NCBI RefSeq assembly: GCF_026625765.1
Contig: NZ_CP113062.1
Span: 3,410,001-3,474,000 of the forward strand
Reading direction: 5' to 3'
Source of the DNA: Frigoribacterium sp. SL97
GTDB lineage: Bacteria; Actinomycetota; Actinomycetes; Actinomycetales; Microbacteriaceae
DNA length: 64,000 bases
Shown here in pieces: positions 46,437 to 54,941 of this stretch. The notes under the pieces were generated by a model. The model saw only the letters and a list, made by a program, of their open reading frames with translations, was not told where the DNA came from and searched no databases. A program made the translations under genes and the position numbers. Positions within the stretch are counted from its first letter, which is position 1. Each line of letters opens with the position of its first letter.

Positions 46437-47747
46437 ATGCCCCGTTCGACGTCCCCTTCCCTCCTCGCCCGCTCGGGGCTCGTCCTCGGCGTCGCCGCCG
46501 CCCTCACGGTGGCCTCGGCCCTCCCCGCGAGCGCCGCGAACGTCATCGACGGCCCCGTCGACCTCGGGTCGGCCCGCAGCTACGCCGTGCTCGCCGCCTC
46601 GACGGTCACCAACACCGGCCCCAGCGTGGTGAACGGCGACGTCGGCCTCAGCCCCGGCTCCTCGGTCACCGGGTTCGACGCCGGTGGCCCCGGCGTGATC
46701 GTCGGGGGCGTGCAGCACGTGGCCGACGAACCCGCGCGGCTCGCGCAGCAGGACCTCACCTCGGCCTACGACGTGGCCGCGGCCCTCACCCCGCAGGAGA
46801 GCAACGTCGTCGACCTGGCCGGTCGGTCGCTGTCGCCCGGCGTCTACTCGGGGGACGCGGTGCAGCTCACCGAGAACGGCAGCCTCGCGTTCGCCGGCTC
46901 CGATCGGTCGGTCTGGGTCATCCAGGCCGCCAGCACCCTGACCATCGGCGCGAACACGACCATGACCTTCTCCCAGGGCGCCAGCGCGTGCAACGTCTTC
47001 TGGCAGGTCGGCAGCTCGGCCACCCTCCTCGCCGACGCGGACTTCCGCGGGACCATCCTCGCGCAGGAGTCCATCACCGCGACGACGGGTGCGACCGTCG
47101 TCGGACGGCTCCTCGCCCGCACCGGCGCCGTGACGCTCGACACCAACACCCTCACCGTGCCCGCGGCCTGCCCCACGGTCGGCACGCCGTCCGAGACCGT
47201 CGCACCGACCATCACGTCGGGCAGTCCGACGGCCGCGACCGAGGGCACCCCGTACTCGTTCAGCGTCACGGCGACCGGTGCCCCGGCCCCGACCTTCACC
47301 GTCACCACCGGCACCCTGCCGGCCGGCCTCACGCTGAACGACACCACCGGCGAGATCTCGGGCACCCCGACCACCGCCGGCGACACCACCGTCACCATCA
47401 CGGCCGACAACGGCACGACGCCGCCCGACACCGCGGACTACACGATCACGGTCACCCCGGCCGACGTCGTCACGCCGCCCCCGGGCGACGGCGGCACCCC
47501 TCCCGGCACCGTGACTCCCCCCGGCGCGACCACGCCTCCCGGGACGACCACGCCGCCCGGGACGACCATGCCGTCGACCCCGGCCGTCCCCGTCTCCGAC
47601 CGGAACGGCACCGGCCCCCGCGGCGACCTCGCCTACACGGGTGCGGACACCACGCTGCCGGTGATCGGCGCCGGCCTGGTCCTGCTCCTCGGTGCCGCCC
47701 TCGTCACCGTCACCGCCATCCGACGCCGCCGCCTCGCCCGGTCCTGA
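46437..47747 (+). CDS. Wall-anchored ice-binding-like protein (DUF3494)
   Basis: The 436-residue protein has a signal peptide (about 1-36) and an ice-binding-like DUF3494 beta-helix domain (about 40-245, beginning DLGSARSYAVLAASTVTNTGPSVVNGDVGLSPG). A putative Ig-like domain follows (PTITSGSPTAATEGTPYSFSVTATG...TGTLPAGLTLNDTTGEISGTPT). A Thr/Pro-Gly linker, LAYTG, a hydrophobic helix and RRRR complete it. DUF3494 proteins bind ice and restrict recrystallisation, or serve as adhesins. Wall anchoring suggests the cell attaches to ice or modifies nearby ice. AGGTGG precedes ATG 46437; earlier codons lack signal character. Confidence 0.88.
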   Translation: MPRSTSPSLLARSGLVLGVAAALTVASALPASAANVIDGPVDLGSARSYAVLAASTVTNTGPSVVNGDVGLSPGSSVTGFDAGGPGVIVGGVQHVADEPARLAQQDLTSAYDVAAALTPQESNVVDLAGRSLSPGVYSGDAVQLTENGSLAFAGSDRSVWVIQAASTLTIGANTTMTFSQGASACNVFWQVGSSATLLADADFRGTILAQESITATTGATVVGRLLARTGAVTLDTNTLTVPAACPTVGTPSETVAPTITSGSPTAATEGTPYSFSVTATGAPAPTFTVTTGTLPAGLTLNDTTGEISGTPTTAGDTTVTITADNGTTPPDTADYTITVTPADVVTPPPGDGGTPPGTVTPPGATTPPGTTTPPGTTMPSTPAVPVSDRNGTGPRGDLAYTGADTTLPVIGAGLVLLLGAALVTVTAIRRRRLARS

Positions 47748-47850
47748 CCGGTGGGTCCACCGGAGGCGCCTCGCTCGACCGACCCGCGCCTCCTGACCGA
47801 GGCCCCGGGCCCGGGTCCCCGGACGCCGGTCGGCGGACGCCGGTCGACGT

Positions 47851-49266
47851 TCACCGGCCGGCCGCGTACCTCGCGCTCACCTCGGCCGCCGTCGAGGCGA
47901 CGTCGAGGACCGTCGTGTCGTCGAGGTCGCCCCGGAAGTGCTTGCTGGTCGGCGGCGAGGGCCAGGGCGCGTTCACCGCGTCGTAGCCGATCCGCCAGTA
48001 GCCGCGGGCGTTCTCGGCCGCCGCCTGGGACGACGACCCGACCGGCGCGCCGTCCACGTAGAGCGTCATGCCCGAGGCGTCCAGGGTCGCCGTCGCGAGG
48101 TGCCACGCACCGTCGGTGTACGTCGACGGGCTCTGCAGGGTGAAGTACCCGCCGCTGTAGACGCCGAAGATCAGCGTGCCCCGGTCGGTCAGGTAGAGGT
48201 GACGGTCGTACTGTCCCGACGCGCCCGCCTGGCTGTTCCCGAAGCCGATCAGCTTGCCGCCCGTCGTCGTGGTCGTGCGGAACCAGGTCTCGACGGTGAA
48301 GACCTGGGGGCCGTCGATGTTCAGCCCCGTCGTGACCTGACCGTCCACGCCGTCGAGCCTCAGGAACGGGCCGTCACCGGGGGCGCACGTGCCGCCCGTG
48401 ATCGTGGCCCCGGGGGTGAGGGTGCCCGGTCGTCCGTTGCCGCTGCTGTCGCGCGCGGTCGTGCCGACCCCGTCGTTGAACTGGTAGGCGAATCGCGCCT
48501 GCGCCGCGACCGGGCGGTCGAGGCAGGCGAACCGCGAGGTGGCGAGCACGCTCGAGGTCGAGGTCGTGGCCGAGAACGCCGCGTGGCTCGAGCCGACGAC
48601 GAGGAAGAGCACGGCCACCCCGGCCACCACGGTGAGGGCGACGCCCGAGACCCGGGCCGCGCGCGACCGCCCCGACGGCTGCGTGGGCGCACGGTGACGG
48701 GACGGGGCGAGGGGGTCGACGACGTCCTCGCTGGTCGGCTCGAGCCGCATCGCCGCGAGCAGGAGCAGCACGACGAGAGACACGACGAGCACGCCCACCA
48801 CGCGGTCGCCGCCGTGCCAGAGCATCGGCGACCCGATGGACGGCACGAGCAGGACCCCGACGCCGTGCACGGCCTCGGCGGCGACGGGGCTCGAGTCGAA
48901 CTCGGCGTTCGCGTCGCCCTTGAGTCGCAACGACCCGTCGTCGGTCGTGTCGACCAGACGGTGCAGCCGCAGCTCTCCGGCCCGGTCCGGATCGTCGACG
49001 AGCAGCACCTGCCCCGCGTCGAGGTCGGCGGTGTCGACGGGCATCGCCACGACCACGTCCCCGGCGGCGATCGCGGGCGACATCGACCCCGTGACCACGG
49101 TCGTGGGCGTCCAGCCCCAGAGGGCCGGGACGGCCGCCCAGAGCAGGAGGCACACGGCCGTCGTCAGGACGACCCGCGCGATCGTCGCCAGGCACAGCGC
49201 ACCCCAGAACGACAGGTCGGAGCGGACCTGCGAGGTGGTGGCGGCGGGGGCCGCGAGGGTCGTCAT
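47851..49266 (-). CDS. SipW-like (ER-type) signal peptidase fused to a LamG domain
   Basis: The 471-residue protein combines a membrane signal peptidase with a C-terminal laminin-G-like domain. A helix at about 28-50 precedes catalytic Ser61 in VTGSMSPAI. His102 (LRLHRLV) and Asp118 (KGDANAEFD) form the Ser/His/Asp set of ER/archaeal-type peptidases, replacing the Lys of bacterial Lep. A second helix (156-172) closes the peptidase. A third hydrophobic stretch (about 208-226) is followed by AAFSATTS (229-236), the same motif as in the next gene's product, and a LamG/concanavalin-like domain (about 255-465). This suggests the LamG part is itself a substrate released by this enzyme or a sister. 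It lies 35 bp downstream of the TasA-like gene. Confidence 0.85.
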   Translation of the reverse strand: MTTLAAPAATTSQVRSDLSFWGALCLATIARVVLTTAVCLLLWAAVPALWGWTPTTVVTGSMSPAIAAGDVVVAMPVDTADLDAGQVLLVDDPDRAGELRLHRLVDTTDDGSLRLKGDANAEFDSSPVAAEAVHGVGVLLVPSIGSPMLWHGGDRVVGVLVVSLVVLLLLAAMRLEPTSEDVVDPLAPSRHRAPTQPSGRSRAARVSGVALTVVAGVAVLFLVVGSSHAAFSATTSTSSVLATSRFACLDRPVAAQARFAYQFNDGVGTTARDSSGNGRPGTLTPGATITGGTCAPGDGPFLRLDGVDGQVTTGLNIDGPQVFTVETWFRTTTTTGGKLIGFGNSQAGASGQYDRHLYLTDRGTLIFGVYSGGYFTLQSPSTYTDGAWHLATATLDASGMTLYVDGAPVGSSSQAAAENARGYWRIGYDAVNAPWPSPPTSKHFRGDLDDTTVLDVASTAAEVSARYAAGR

Positions 49267-49301
49267 GTCGGCGTGTTCCGGCTCGGGCGTCGTCTCCCGC
49301 G

Positions 49302-49907
49302 TCAGCGGGTCTGGGCCTCCCAGGTGAAGGCGATCGCCGCGCGCGAGTCCTGACCGGTGTTCGGCGTCGACTGGCTGAGCGCGTACGTGAACTTGAACGA
49401 GTGCGACTCGGCGGCCGTCCCGTCCGGTGACCAGGTCGGGGCGCCGGTCGCGTAGCCGGTCCGCTGGCTCGCGAAGTCGGCGAGGGTGCCCGAGAAGACC
49501 TGCGCACCCTGGCTCGCCGGGGTGAAGCCGTCACACGAGGCGCTGGACGCGCCCGACCCCTGTTGGATCGTCAGGTCGAGGAAGGACGAGAGCGAGTTGG
49601 TCGTGGTCGCCGCGGTGCCGTAGAGCCGGACCGACGAGGGCAGGCTGCCCGTCGAGGTGACCGTGATGCACCTCGTGCCGGTGTCACCGGGCATCAGGCC
49701 CGAGGCCGAGAACAGGGCGACGTCGGAATCGTCGTCCGTGAGCTGCACGGTGCCGGTCGACCAGTTGCTCGTCGGGTTCGAGGTGGTGGCCGAGAAGGCC
49801 GAGTACGACGCCGTCGAGATGATGGCGCCGGAGGCGATGACGGCGACGGGCACGGCGGCCCAGCGGGCACGGCGGGTCCAGCGGGCGCGGCGGAGCGATC
49901 GGGACAT
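49302..49907 (-). CDS. TasA/camelysin-like exported protein
   Basis: The 201-residue protein has a basic N terminus, a hydrophobic segment (about 17-34) and the motif SYSAFSATTSN (34-44), followed by a beta-rich mature domain (WSTGTVQLTDDDSDVALFSASGLMPGD). This architecture matches TasA/camelysin family members processed by SipW-type peptidases, which form extracellular fibres or act as surface proteases. It is paired with a SipW-like gene directly downstream. The mature domain has two Cys (CITVTS, SCDGF). ATG 49907 is the only suitable start. Confidence 0.8.
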   Translation of the reverse strand: MSRSLRRARWTRRARWAAVPVAVIASGAIISTASYSAFSATTSNPTSNWSTGTVQLTDDDSDVALFSASGLMPGDTGTRCITVTSTGSLPSSVRLYGTAATTTNSLSSFLDLTIQQGSGASSASCDGFTPASQGAQVFSGTLADFASQRTGYATGAPTWSPDGTAAESHSFKFTYALSQSTPNTGQDSRAAIAFTWEAQTR

Positions 49908-50090
49908 GTCGGGGAGTCCTTCGGGTGGGGGGCGCCGAGGCCCCCGTGGTGCCTGTCGGGAGGGGGCTGTGACGTCTCGGCACGGTGCCGATGGGGCGAC
50001 GGTACCGAGGGATCGTCGACTCGGTAAGGGGCGTCGTGTCCCCAGTCAGGGGGAACCCCCTGTACCCCGCCGGGGCGCACCGGCCGGACG

Positions 50091-51803
50091 TCAGCGTCCG
50101 CGGCCGGCCAGCAGCGCGTGCAGCAGGGGCACCGCCGAGGTGGCCATGAGCACCGTGCCGACCACGTCGTCCCCGCTGCGCAGGACGGCCCCGGCGATCA
50201 GCAGGGCGGCGAAGAGCACGGCCGAGACCACCCGCCGGGCGGTCCGCTCGATGCGGGTCAACTGGCGCTCGATCCGGGGGCTGCCCACCTCGAGCGTGCC
50301 GTCCTCGAGGCGCGTGACGAGGTGGTCGAGTCGGCCGGGCAGACGCACGGCCACCGTGGCGGCGTCGAGGGTGCGGCGCGTGACGTCCTGCACCGCGTTG
50401 CCGCGTTCGTCGCGGATCAGCCGGGCCGCGTAGGGCTCGACCGAGTCCCACAGGTTGAACGCCGGGTCGAGCGCGCTGGCGACCCCCGAGGTCAGCGTCA
50501 TCGCCCGCAGCACGAGCAGGAAGTCCTCGGGCAGCTGGAACGGCAGCGACCGGATGAGGTCGCCGAACTGCCCGGCGAACTCGCGGTACTCCCGCGGGTC
50601 GACCTGCCGGAGTTCGGCGAACCCCATGCCGCCGAACCGGGCGAAGGTGGCGGTCACGGCCCGCTCGAGCCCCAGCGTGTCGGCGCTCGGCAACAGGACG
50701 CCGAGGTCGCGCATGGCGTTCACCATGCCCGAACCGTCACGCGAGGCCGCCGCGATCAGCAGCTTGCGCAAGCCCGTCCGGGTGCCCGTCGGCACCTCGC
50801 CCATCATGCCGAAGTCGATGAAGGTGAGCTTCCACGGTCGCTGCCCGTCGACCGCGTCGGGCACGGGCGTGACGAAGATGTTGCCGGGATGCGGGTCGGC
50901 GTGGAAGAACCCGTGGGTGAAGAGCTGGTCGAACATCACCGCGGCGAAGACGGGGGCGACCTCGGCGGGGTCGATGCCGGCGGCGGCCAGCGCGTCGACG
51001 TCGGTGATCTTGATGGCCGAGACGTCGTCCAGCACGAGGACGCGACGCGTGGTGCGCTCCCACACGACGTCGGGCACGCTCACCCGCTCGTCGTCGGCGA
51101 AGTCGGCGGCGAAGCGGGCCGAGTTGGCGGCCTCGTTGAGGTAGTCGATCTCTTCGAGGCTGGTGCGCGCGAACTCCTCGACGAGGGCGGGGGCGTCGAC
51201 CCGGTCCGACACCAGCCGGACGTGGCTGAGCCAGCCGCCGACGCGGCGGAGTGCGGCGAGGTCGACGTCGACCACGGCGTCGATGCCGGGCCGCTGCACC
51301 TTGAGCACGACGTCCGTGAGGCCCGTGTCGGCGGCGTCGACGGGCCCGAGCGTCGCCCGGTGCGCCTGGCCGAGCGAGGCGGCGGCGATGGGCGACTCGG
51401 CGACGGTGGCGAAGACCTGCCCGAGGGGTCGGCCCAGCTCGGCCTCGGCCAGGGCGCGGATGCCCGGGAAGGGCACGGGCGTGACCTCGTCCTGCAGCCC
51501 CTCGAGCTCTTTGGTGATCTCGGGCGGCAGCACGTCGAGGCGCGACGACAGGTACTGGCCGACCTTGATCATCAGACCGCCGAGGTCGAGGGCCAGGGCG
51601 TGGAAGCCCCGAGCGAAGCGCCGCATGCGCCGGGCACGCGTGCGCTCCGCGAGCCGCCGCAGGGCGAAGCGGGGCAGGACGAGTTCGAACCACCAGGTGA
51701 CGGCGAGGTGCCGCGACGCGAACCGCAGGATGCGACGGTAGCGCGCGCGACCGGCCCGGTCACGCACCGGAGGACTGGACGCGGAGGGGTCGGTCGACGC
51801 CAC
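50091..51803 (-). CDS. ABC1/AarF/UbiB-family atypical kinase
   Basis: The 570-residue protein carries the ABC1 hallmark KVGQYLSSRLDVLPPEITKELEGLQDEV (the KxGQ motif), an Ala-rich loop AAASLGQAHRA replacing the usual Gly-rich loop, VLKVQRPG, and GFFHADPHPGNIF with the catalytic-loop Asp. Two C-terminal hydrophobic helices follow. UbiB-family proteins support quinone biosynthesis or lipid homeostasis and have ATPase activity. Quinone-related context is absent locally. The GTG start at 51803 lies 5 bp after the PadR stop, so both are likely one transcript. Confidence 0.88.
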   Translation of the reverse strand: MASTDPSASSPPVRDRAGRARYRRILRFASRHLAVTWWFELVLPRFALRRLAERTRARRMRRFARGFHALALDLGGLMIKVGQYLSSRLDVLPPEITKELEGLQDEVTPVPFPGIRALAEAELGRPLGQVFATVAESPIAAASLGQAHRATLGPVDAADTGLTDVVLKVQRPGIDAVVDVDLAALRRVGGWLSHVRLVSDRVDAPALVEEFARTSLEEIDYLNEAANSARFAADFADDERVSVPDVVWERTTRRVLVLDDVSAIKITDVDALAAAGIDPAEVAPVFAAVMFDQLFTHGFFHADPHPGNIFVTPVPDAVDGQRPWKLTFIDFGMMGEVPTGTRTGLRKLLIAAASRDGSGMVNAMRDLGVLLPSADTLGLERAVTATFARFGGMGFAELRQVDPREYREFAGQFGDLIRSLPFQLPEDFLLVLRAMTLTSGVASALDPAFNLWDSVEPYAARLIRDERGNAVQDVTRRTLDAATVAVRLPGRLDHLVTRLEDGTLEVGSPRIERQLTRIERTARRVVSAVLFAALLIAGAVLRSGDDVVGTVLMATSAVPLLHALLAGRGR

Positions 51804-51808
51804 CCTCG

Positions 51809-52351
51809 TCAGTCTCGGGCGAGGATCGAGTAGATGCGACGACGGGCCTCGTCGAGCACCGCCACCGCCTCGTCGACCTGCTCGGGCGAGCCCGTCCGGC
51901 CGACCTGCGCCGTGGCGCGGGCCAGCTCGACGCCGGCCTTGGGCAGGGCGCGGAACCGGTCGCCGGTGGCGGAGCGCTCGGGCTCCCACGGAGCCGACGG
52001 GTCGACCCCGGCGGCGGCGCGACCGGCCTCGGTGAGCGAGTAGACCTTGCGGCCGTCGGTCTCCTCCGCGGCGACGAGCCCCTCGTCGGAGAGCAACTGC
52101 AGGGTCGGGTACACGGACCCGGCGCTGGGCTTCCAGTCGCCGCCGCTGCGCTCGTCGATTTCGCGGATGATCTGGTAGCCGTGCATGGGGCGTTCGGCCA
52201 GCAGCGCGAGGATCGCGGCCCGCACCTCGCCCCGCGGGGCACGGGTGCCCTCGCGGCGGTCGAAGGTCGAGCGGAGCTGCTCCATGGCCTGCCACATGCC
52301 GTCGAGGCCGGTGCCGAAGTCGAAGGTGCCGGGTGCTGACGTGCTGCTCAT
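51809..52351 (-). CDS. PadR-family transcriptional regulator
   Basis: The 180-residue protein has the PadR winged helix (VRAAILALLAERPMHGYQIIREIDERSGGDWKPSAGSVYPTLQLLSDEGLVAAEETDGRKVYSLTEAGRAA, about 47-117) followed by a C-terminal helix. AAGGAGA lies six bases before ATG 52351. It precedes the ABC1 kinase gene on one transcript. A repeated ACGATA motif lies 35 to 51 bp upstream, inside its promoter. Confidence 0.9.
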   Translation of the reverse strand: MSSTSAPGTFDFGTGLDGMWQAMEQLRSTFDRREGTRAPRGEVRAAILALLAERPMHGYQIIREIDERSGGDWKPSAGSVYPTLQLLSDEGLVAAEETDGRKVYSLTEAGRAAAGVDPSAPWEPERSATGDRFRALPKAGVELARATAQVGRTGSPEQVDEAVAVLDEARRRIYSILARD

Positions 52352-52385
52352 GGTGTTCTCCTTCTCGAGGGTGGAACGGGGTCGA

Positions 52386-52402
52386 ACGATACCCGGACGA
52401 TA
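52386..52402. promoter_or_regulatory. ACGATA direct repeat in the padR promoter
   Basis: ACGATA occurs at 52386-52391 and 52397-52402 (11-bp periodicity, one helical turn) with CCCGG between, followed by the AT-rich TATACCCC. This is the only AT-rich stretch in the region and is a plausible autoregulatory site for the PadR protein. Confidence 0.4.
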
Positions 52403-52585
52403 TACCCCCACCGGTGGCCCGTCAGGGCTGACGCCCAGGCAGGAGGCGCGGCCGCCGAGATCCCGAACGGTCCTGTTCTGGGGGTCCCCACGCACTCGTT
52501 CGGGGGGTTCGGGCGACCGGGCGAGGGTGGTTGAGTTCCATTCGTGGGTATGAACCCCCACCGACGGCGCGTTGCCGTCACCTCT

Positions 52586-52685
52586 CCGGCGTTCCCCGAC
52601 GTCCGCCGGCGAGCCTTGCTGCCTCGGCGTTCCCCGACGTCCGCCGAGGCGGCAGGACCTCCGTCGTTCCCCGACGTCCGACGGA
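52586..52685 (+). ncRNA. Three tandem hairpins with an invariant 12-nt loop
   Basis: Each hairpin has the loop TTCCCCGACGTC (52592-52603, 52630-52641, 52667-52678). The stems differ but each is self-complementary: CCGGCG/CGCCGG, CCTCGGCG/CGCCGAGG and CTCCGTCG/CGACGGAG. Centre spacing is 38 and 37 nt, not a multiple of three, so it is not coding. It lies in the 386-bp gap 52352-52737, 53 nt before the metalloprotease ATG, in its probable mRNA leader. The rest of that gap shows no gene. Confidence 0.7.
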
Positions 52686-52737
52686 GTCGTACGTCCCTCG
52701 GTGACGGTCCGCGCCTCCGAGATCCCTGGAGTCCGCC

Positions 52738-54183
52738 ATGCCCTCGTTCCCGACCCGCCGCCTCGCGGCGACCGCCGCCGCCGCGGCCCTGGTGTTCACC
52801 GTCCTGGTGACCGCCCCCGCCCAGGCCGCGACCCCGTCGCCCGCCCCGGTCGCCACCGCCCCCACCACGACGGCCGCCGCCTCGACGGCCACGTCGGGCG
52901 TCTCGGCCGACTTGTCCGGCGACATGATGACGGTGCCCTCGGCGCCCCTGCTGAGGGCCCAGACCGACGACGACGTGTCGCCGACGACCGGGGTGACGGA
53001 CCACCCGGTGTACGTCAGCGTCGCGGCGGCGACGGCCGCGACCTCGGACGACTCCCCCACGCCTCCCGACGACGCCTCGATCCGCGCCGCCGTGACGCAG
53101 CTGCACGACTACTGGTGGGAGGAGTCAGGCCACACCGTGAACGTGACGCTCGCCGGCATCGAGACCCGCTCGCTCGACCAGGCGTCGTGCGTCCCCGCCA
53201 CGGTGCTCAACACGGTCCACACCTCGGCCTTCGGCGGACGGTTCGCCCGGTACGCGTGGGCCGGCACGAACGAGCACCTGATCGTCCTGAGCCGCGAGAC
53301 GTGCGGGACGACGGCGACCGCGTTCGGCACGGTCGGCGGCGACGGCGGCGAGGTCTTCAGCTCGTACGGAGCGGGCAGCACGCTGGGCGTCCCCGTGCTG
53401 CTGCACGAGTTCGGCCACAACCTCGGCTTCGGCCACGCCGGTGCCGGCATGTGCCGCAGCACGACGTCGTTCGACGGGGCCGCGAGCGACTACCGGTACG
53501 CCACGTCGACCGACTCCCCCGCCTCCTGCCCCGTGCTCGAGTACGGGGACTTCCTCGACATCATGGGCTACTCGGTCTCGTCGTCCCGCCCCCACCTGTC
53601 GTCCGTCCAGCGGGTCCGCGCCGGTTACCTGACCGACGTCACCACGCTCAGCGGGGCGGGCACGACCCGCCAGGTCACCGTCGCCTCGCTCGACGGTGCC
53701 GCGAAGGGCCGCGCCGTCAAGGTGGTCGACCCGGTCAGCGGTCAGGACTACTACGTCGAGTACCGCACCGCGACCGGGACGGACGCCACCAGCCCGGAGT
53801 TCGGCGGACGTTCTCCGTCCTGCGCCCTCGTCGGATCGGGCTTCACGCGCTGCGCGCTCACCAGCGACAAGACGACCGGCAGCGTCCGGGTGCTCCGCCC
53901 GCTCACCCTCGCGGGCAGCACGGTGTCGACCGTCGCCCTCGCGGTCGGCCTCGACGCCGGGCGCGACCCCAGCCGTCGCGACACGCACCTCGACGCGGGC
54001 GAGTCGTTCACCAGCGCGAACGGCGGCTTCACGGTGTCGGTCCGCTCGATGACCCCGTCGGGCGGAGCGGTCCTCGACGTGAGCCTCGCCGGGGGTCCGC
54101 CAAGGTGCCCGCCTCCGCTCCGGCCCCGACCCTGTCGGCCCCGGCGCCCGCGACCGCCCCCGCGACGACGACCAGTCGACTGA
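52738..54183 (+). CDS. Secreted zinc metalloprotease (frame lost at 54091)
   Basis: The protein has a signal peptide (MPSFPTRRLAATAAAAALVF..., cleavage near AQA), a pro-like region and a metzincin-type zinc site HEFGHNLGFGH. The downstream Met-turn-like region DFLDIMGYS is present, so the catalytic domain looks intact. The 481-residue frame ends with about 28 aberrant Pro/Arg-rich residues after a G5 run at 54091-54095. The true continuation is in the -1 frame and encodes Ig-like domains. GGAG precedes ATG 52738. Either one base is missing (sequence error, mutation or phase variation) or a -1 slip is used. Confidence 0.85.
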   Translation: MPSFPTRRLAATAAAAALVFTVLVTAPAQAATPSPAPVATAPTTTAAASTATSGVSADLSGDMMTVPSAPLLRAQTDDDVSPTTGVTDHPVYVSVAAATAATSDDSPTPPDDASIRAAVTQLHDYWWEESGHTVNVTLAGIETRSLDQASCVPATVLNTVHTSAFGGRFARYAWAGTNEHLIVLSRETCGTTATAFGTVGGDGGEVFSSYGAGSTLGVPVLLHEFGHNLGFGHAGAGMCRSTTSFDGAASDYRYATSTDSPASCPVLEYGDFLDIMGYSVSSSRPHLSSVQRVRAGYLTDVTTLSGAGTTRQVTVASLDGAAKGRAVKVVDPVSGQDYYVEYRTATGTDATSPEFGGRSPSCALVGSGFTRCALTSDKTTGSVRVLRPLTLAGSTVSTVALAVGLDAGRDPSRRDTHLDAGESFTSANGGFTVSVRSMTPSGGAVLDVSLAGGPPRCPPPLRPRPCRPRRPRPPPRRRPVD

Positions 54184-54758
54184 GCGTCGACCGCACCCGC
54201 CAGACCCACGGCTCGACCACCCCGATCACGACGACCACCCAGGTCGTCGCGTCGGACGGTTCGGCCCCGAGCGGGACGGTGACGCTCCGGGACGGCACGG
54301 CCGTCGTCGGCAGCACGAAGGTCGGGTCCGACGGGCGCGCCACGGTGACCCTGCCGGGGACGACCGCGGCGGGCACCCACCAGCTGCGCGCCTCCTTCGT
54401 CCCTGCCACGACGACGCAGTCCGGCTCGGACTCGGCGGTCGTCGGCGTGACCGTCGACAAGGCCTCCTCGTCCAGCGCCTTGACCCGCGGGACGACGGCG
54501 ATCACCAAGAACAAGGCGGCGACGGTCACGGTCACCGTGTCGGCCCCCGGCGTCCCCCGCCCCACCGGCACCGTGACCGTGACCTCGGGCGGCAGGACCG
54601 TCGGCACCGCCACCGTCTCGGCCGACGGAGCAGGACGCGTCACCGTGCCGGTGGGGACCTTCACCCGCGGGGGCACGTACGTCCTGTCCGCGTCGTACGC
54701 CGGGTCGGGCAACGTGTCCGCCAGCGTCTCGAAGCGGATGATCGTCGTCCTGCGCTGA
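54096..54758 (+). pseudogene. Ig-like C-terminal part of the metalloprotease, out of frame
   Basis: From 54096 the -1 frame encodes an Ala/Pro/Thr linker (KVPASAPAPTLSAPAPATAPA) followed by two Ig-like/Big_5-type domains. These are SRLSVDRTRQTHGSTTP...TVTLRDGTAVVGSTKVGSDGRATVTL...HQLRASFVP and a second similar unit ending SYAGSGNVSASVSKRM. Such domains usually form the surface-binding tail of secreted enzymes. It has no start of its own, so it is the displaced tail of the gene at 52738. Confidence 0.8.
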
Positions 54759-54839
54759 CGCGCGCGGCGCCGAGTCCTCGGCGCCGGGTCCGCGACCCGG
54801 GCGCCGGAGCGTCAGGAGGCGCGGGTCGCGACCACAGAG

Positions 54840-54928
54840 GGGCGGTGCGTCACGGCCCGGGACCGTGACGCACCGCCCGGCCCGACAGGAAGAGCTGTCG
54901 GGCGGCCGGGCCTTCTCAGGAGCCCGGC
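54840..54928. terminator. Three consecutive hairpins at convergent junction
   Basis: Hairpin 1: GGGCGGTGCGTCACGG (54840-54855) with CCGTGACGCACCGCCC (54863-54878). Hairpin 2: CCCGACAG (54881-54888) with CTGTCGGG (54895-54902). Hairpin 3: GCCGGGC (54905-54911) with GCCCGGC (54922-54928). All lie between the convergent metalloprotease and glycosidase genes and fit a two-way terminator block. Confidence 0.75.
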
Positions 54929-54941
54929 GGCCTGCCGGCGG

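Noticed and set aside
52544..52810. Coding interpretation of the FPDVRR-like repeats
   Set aside because: The three copies are 38 and 37 nt apart, so the reading frame shifts between copies; the conserved feature is the RNA/DNA hairpin.
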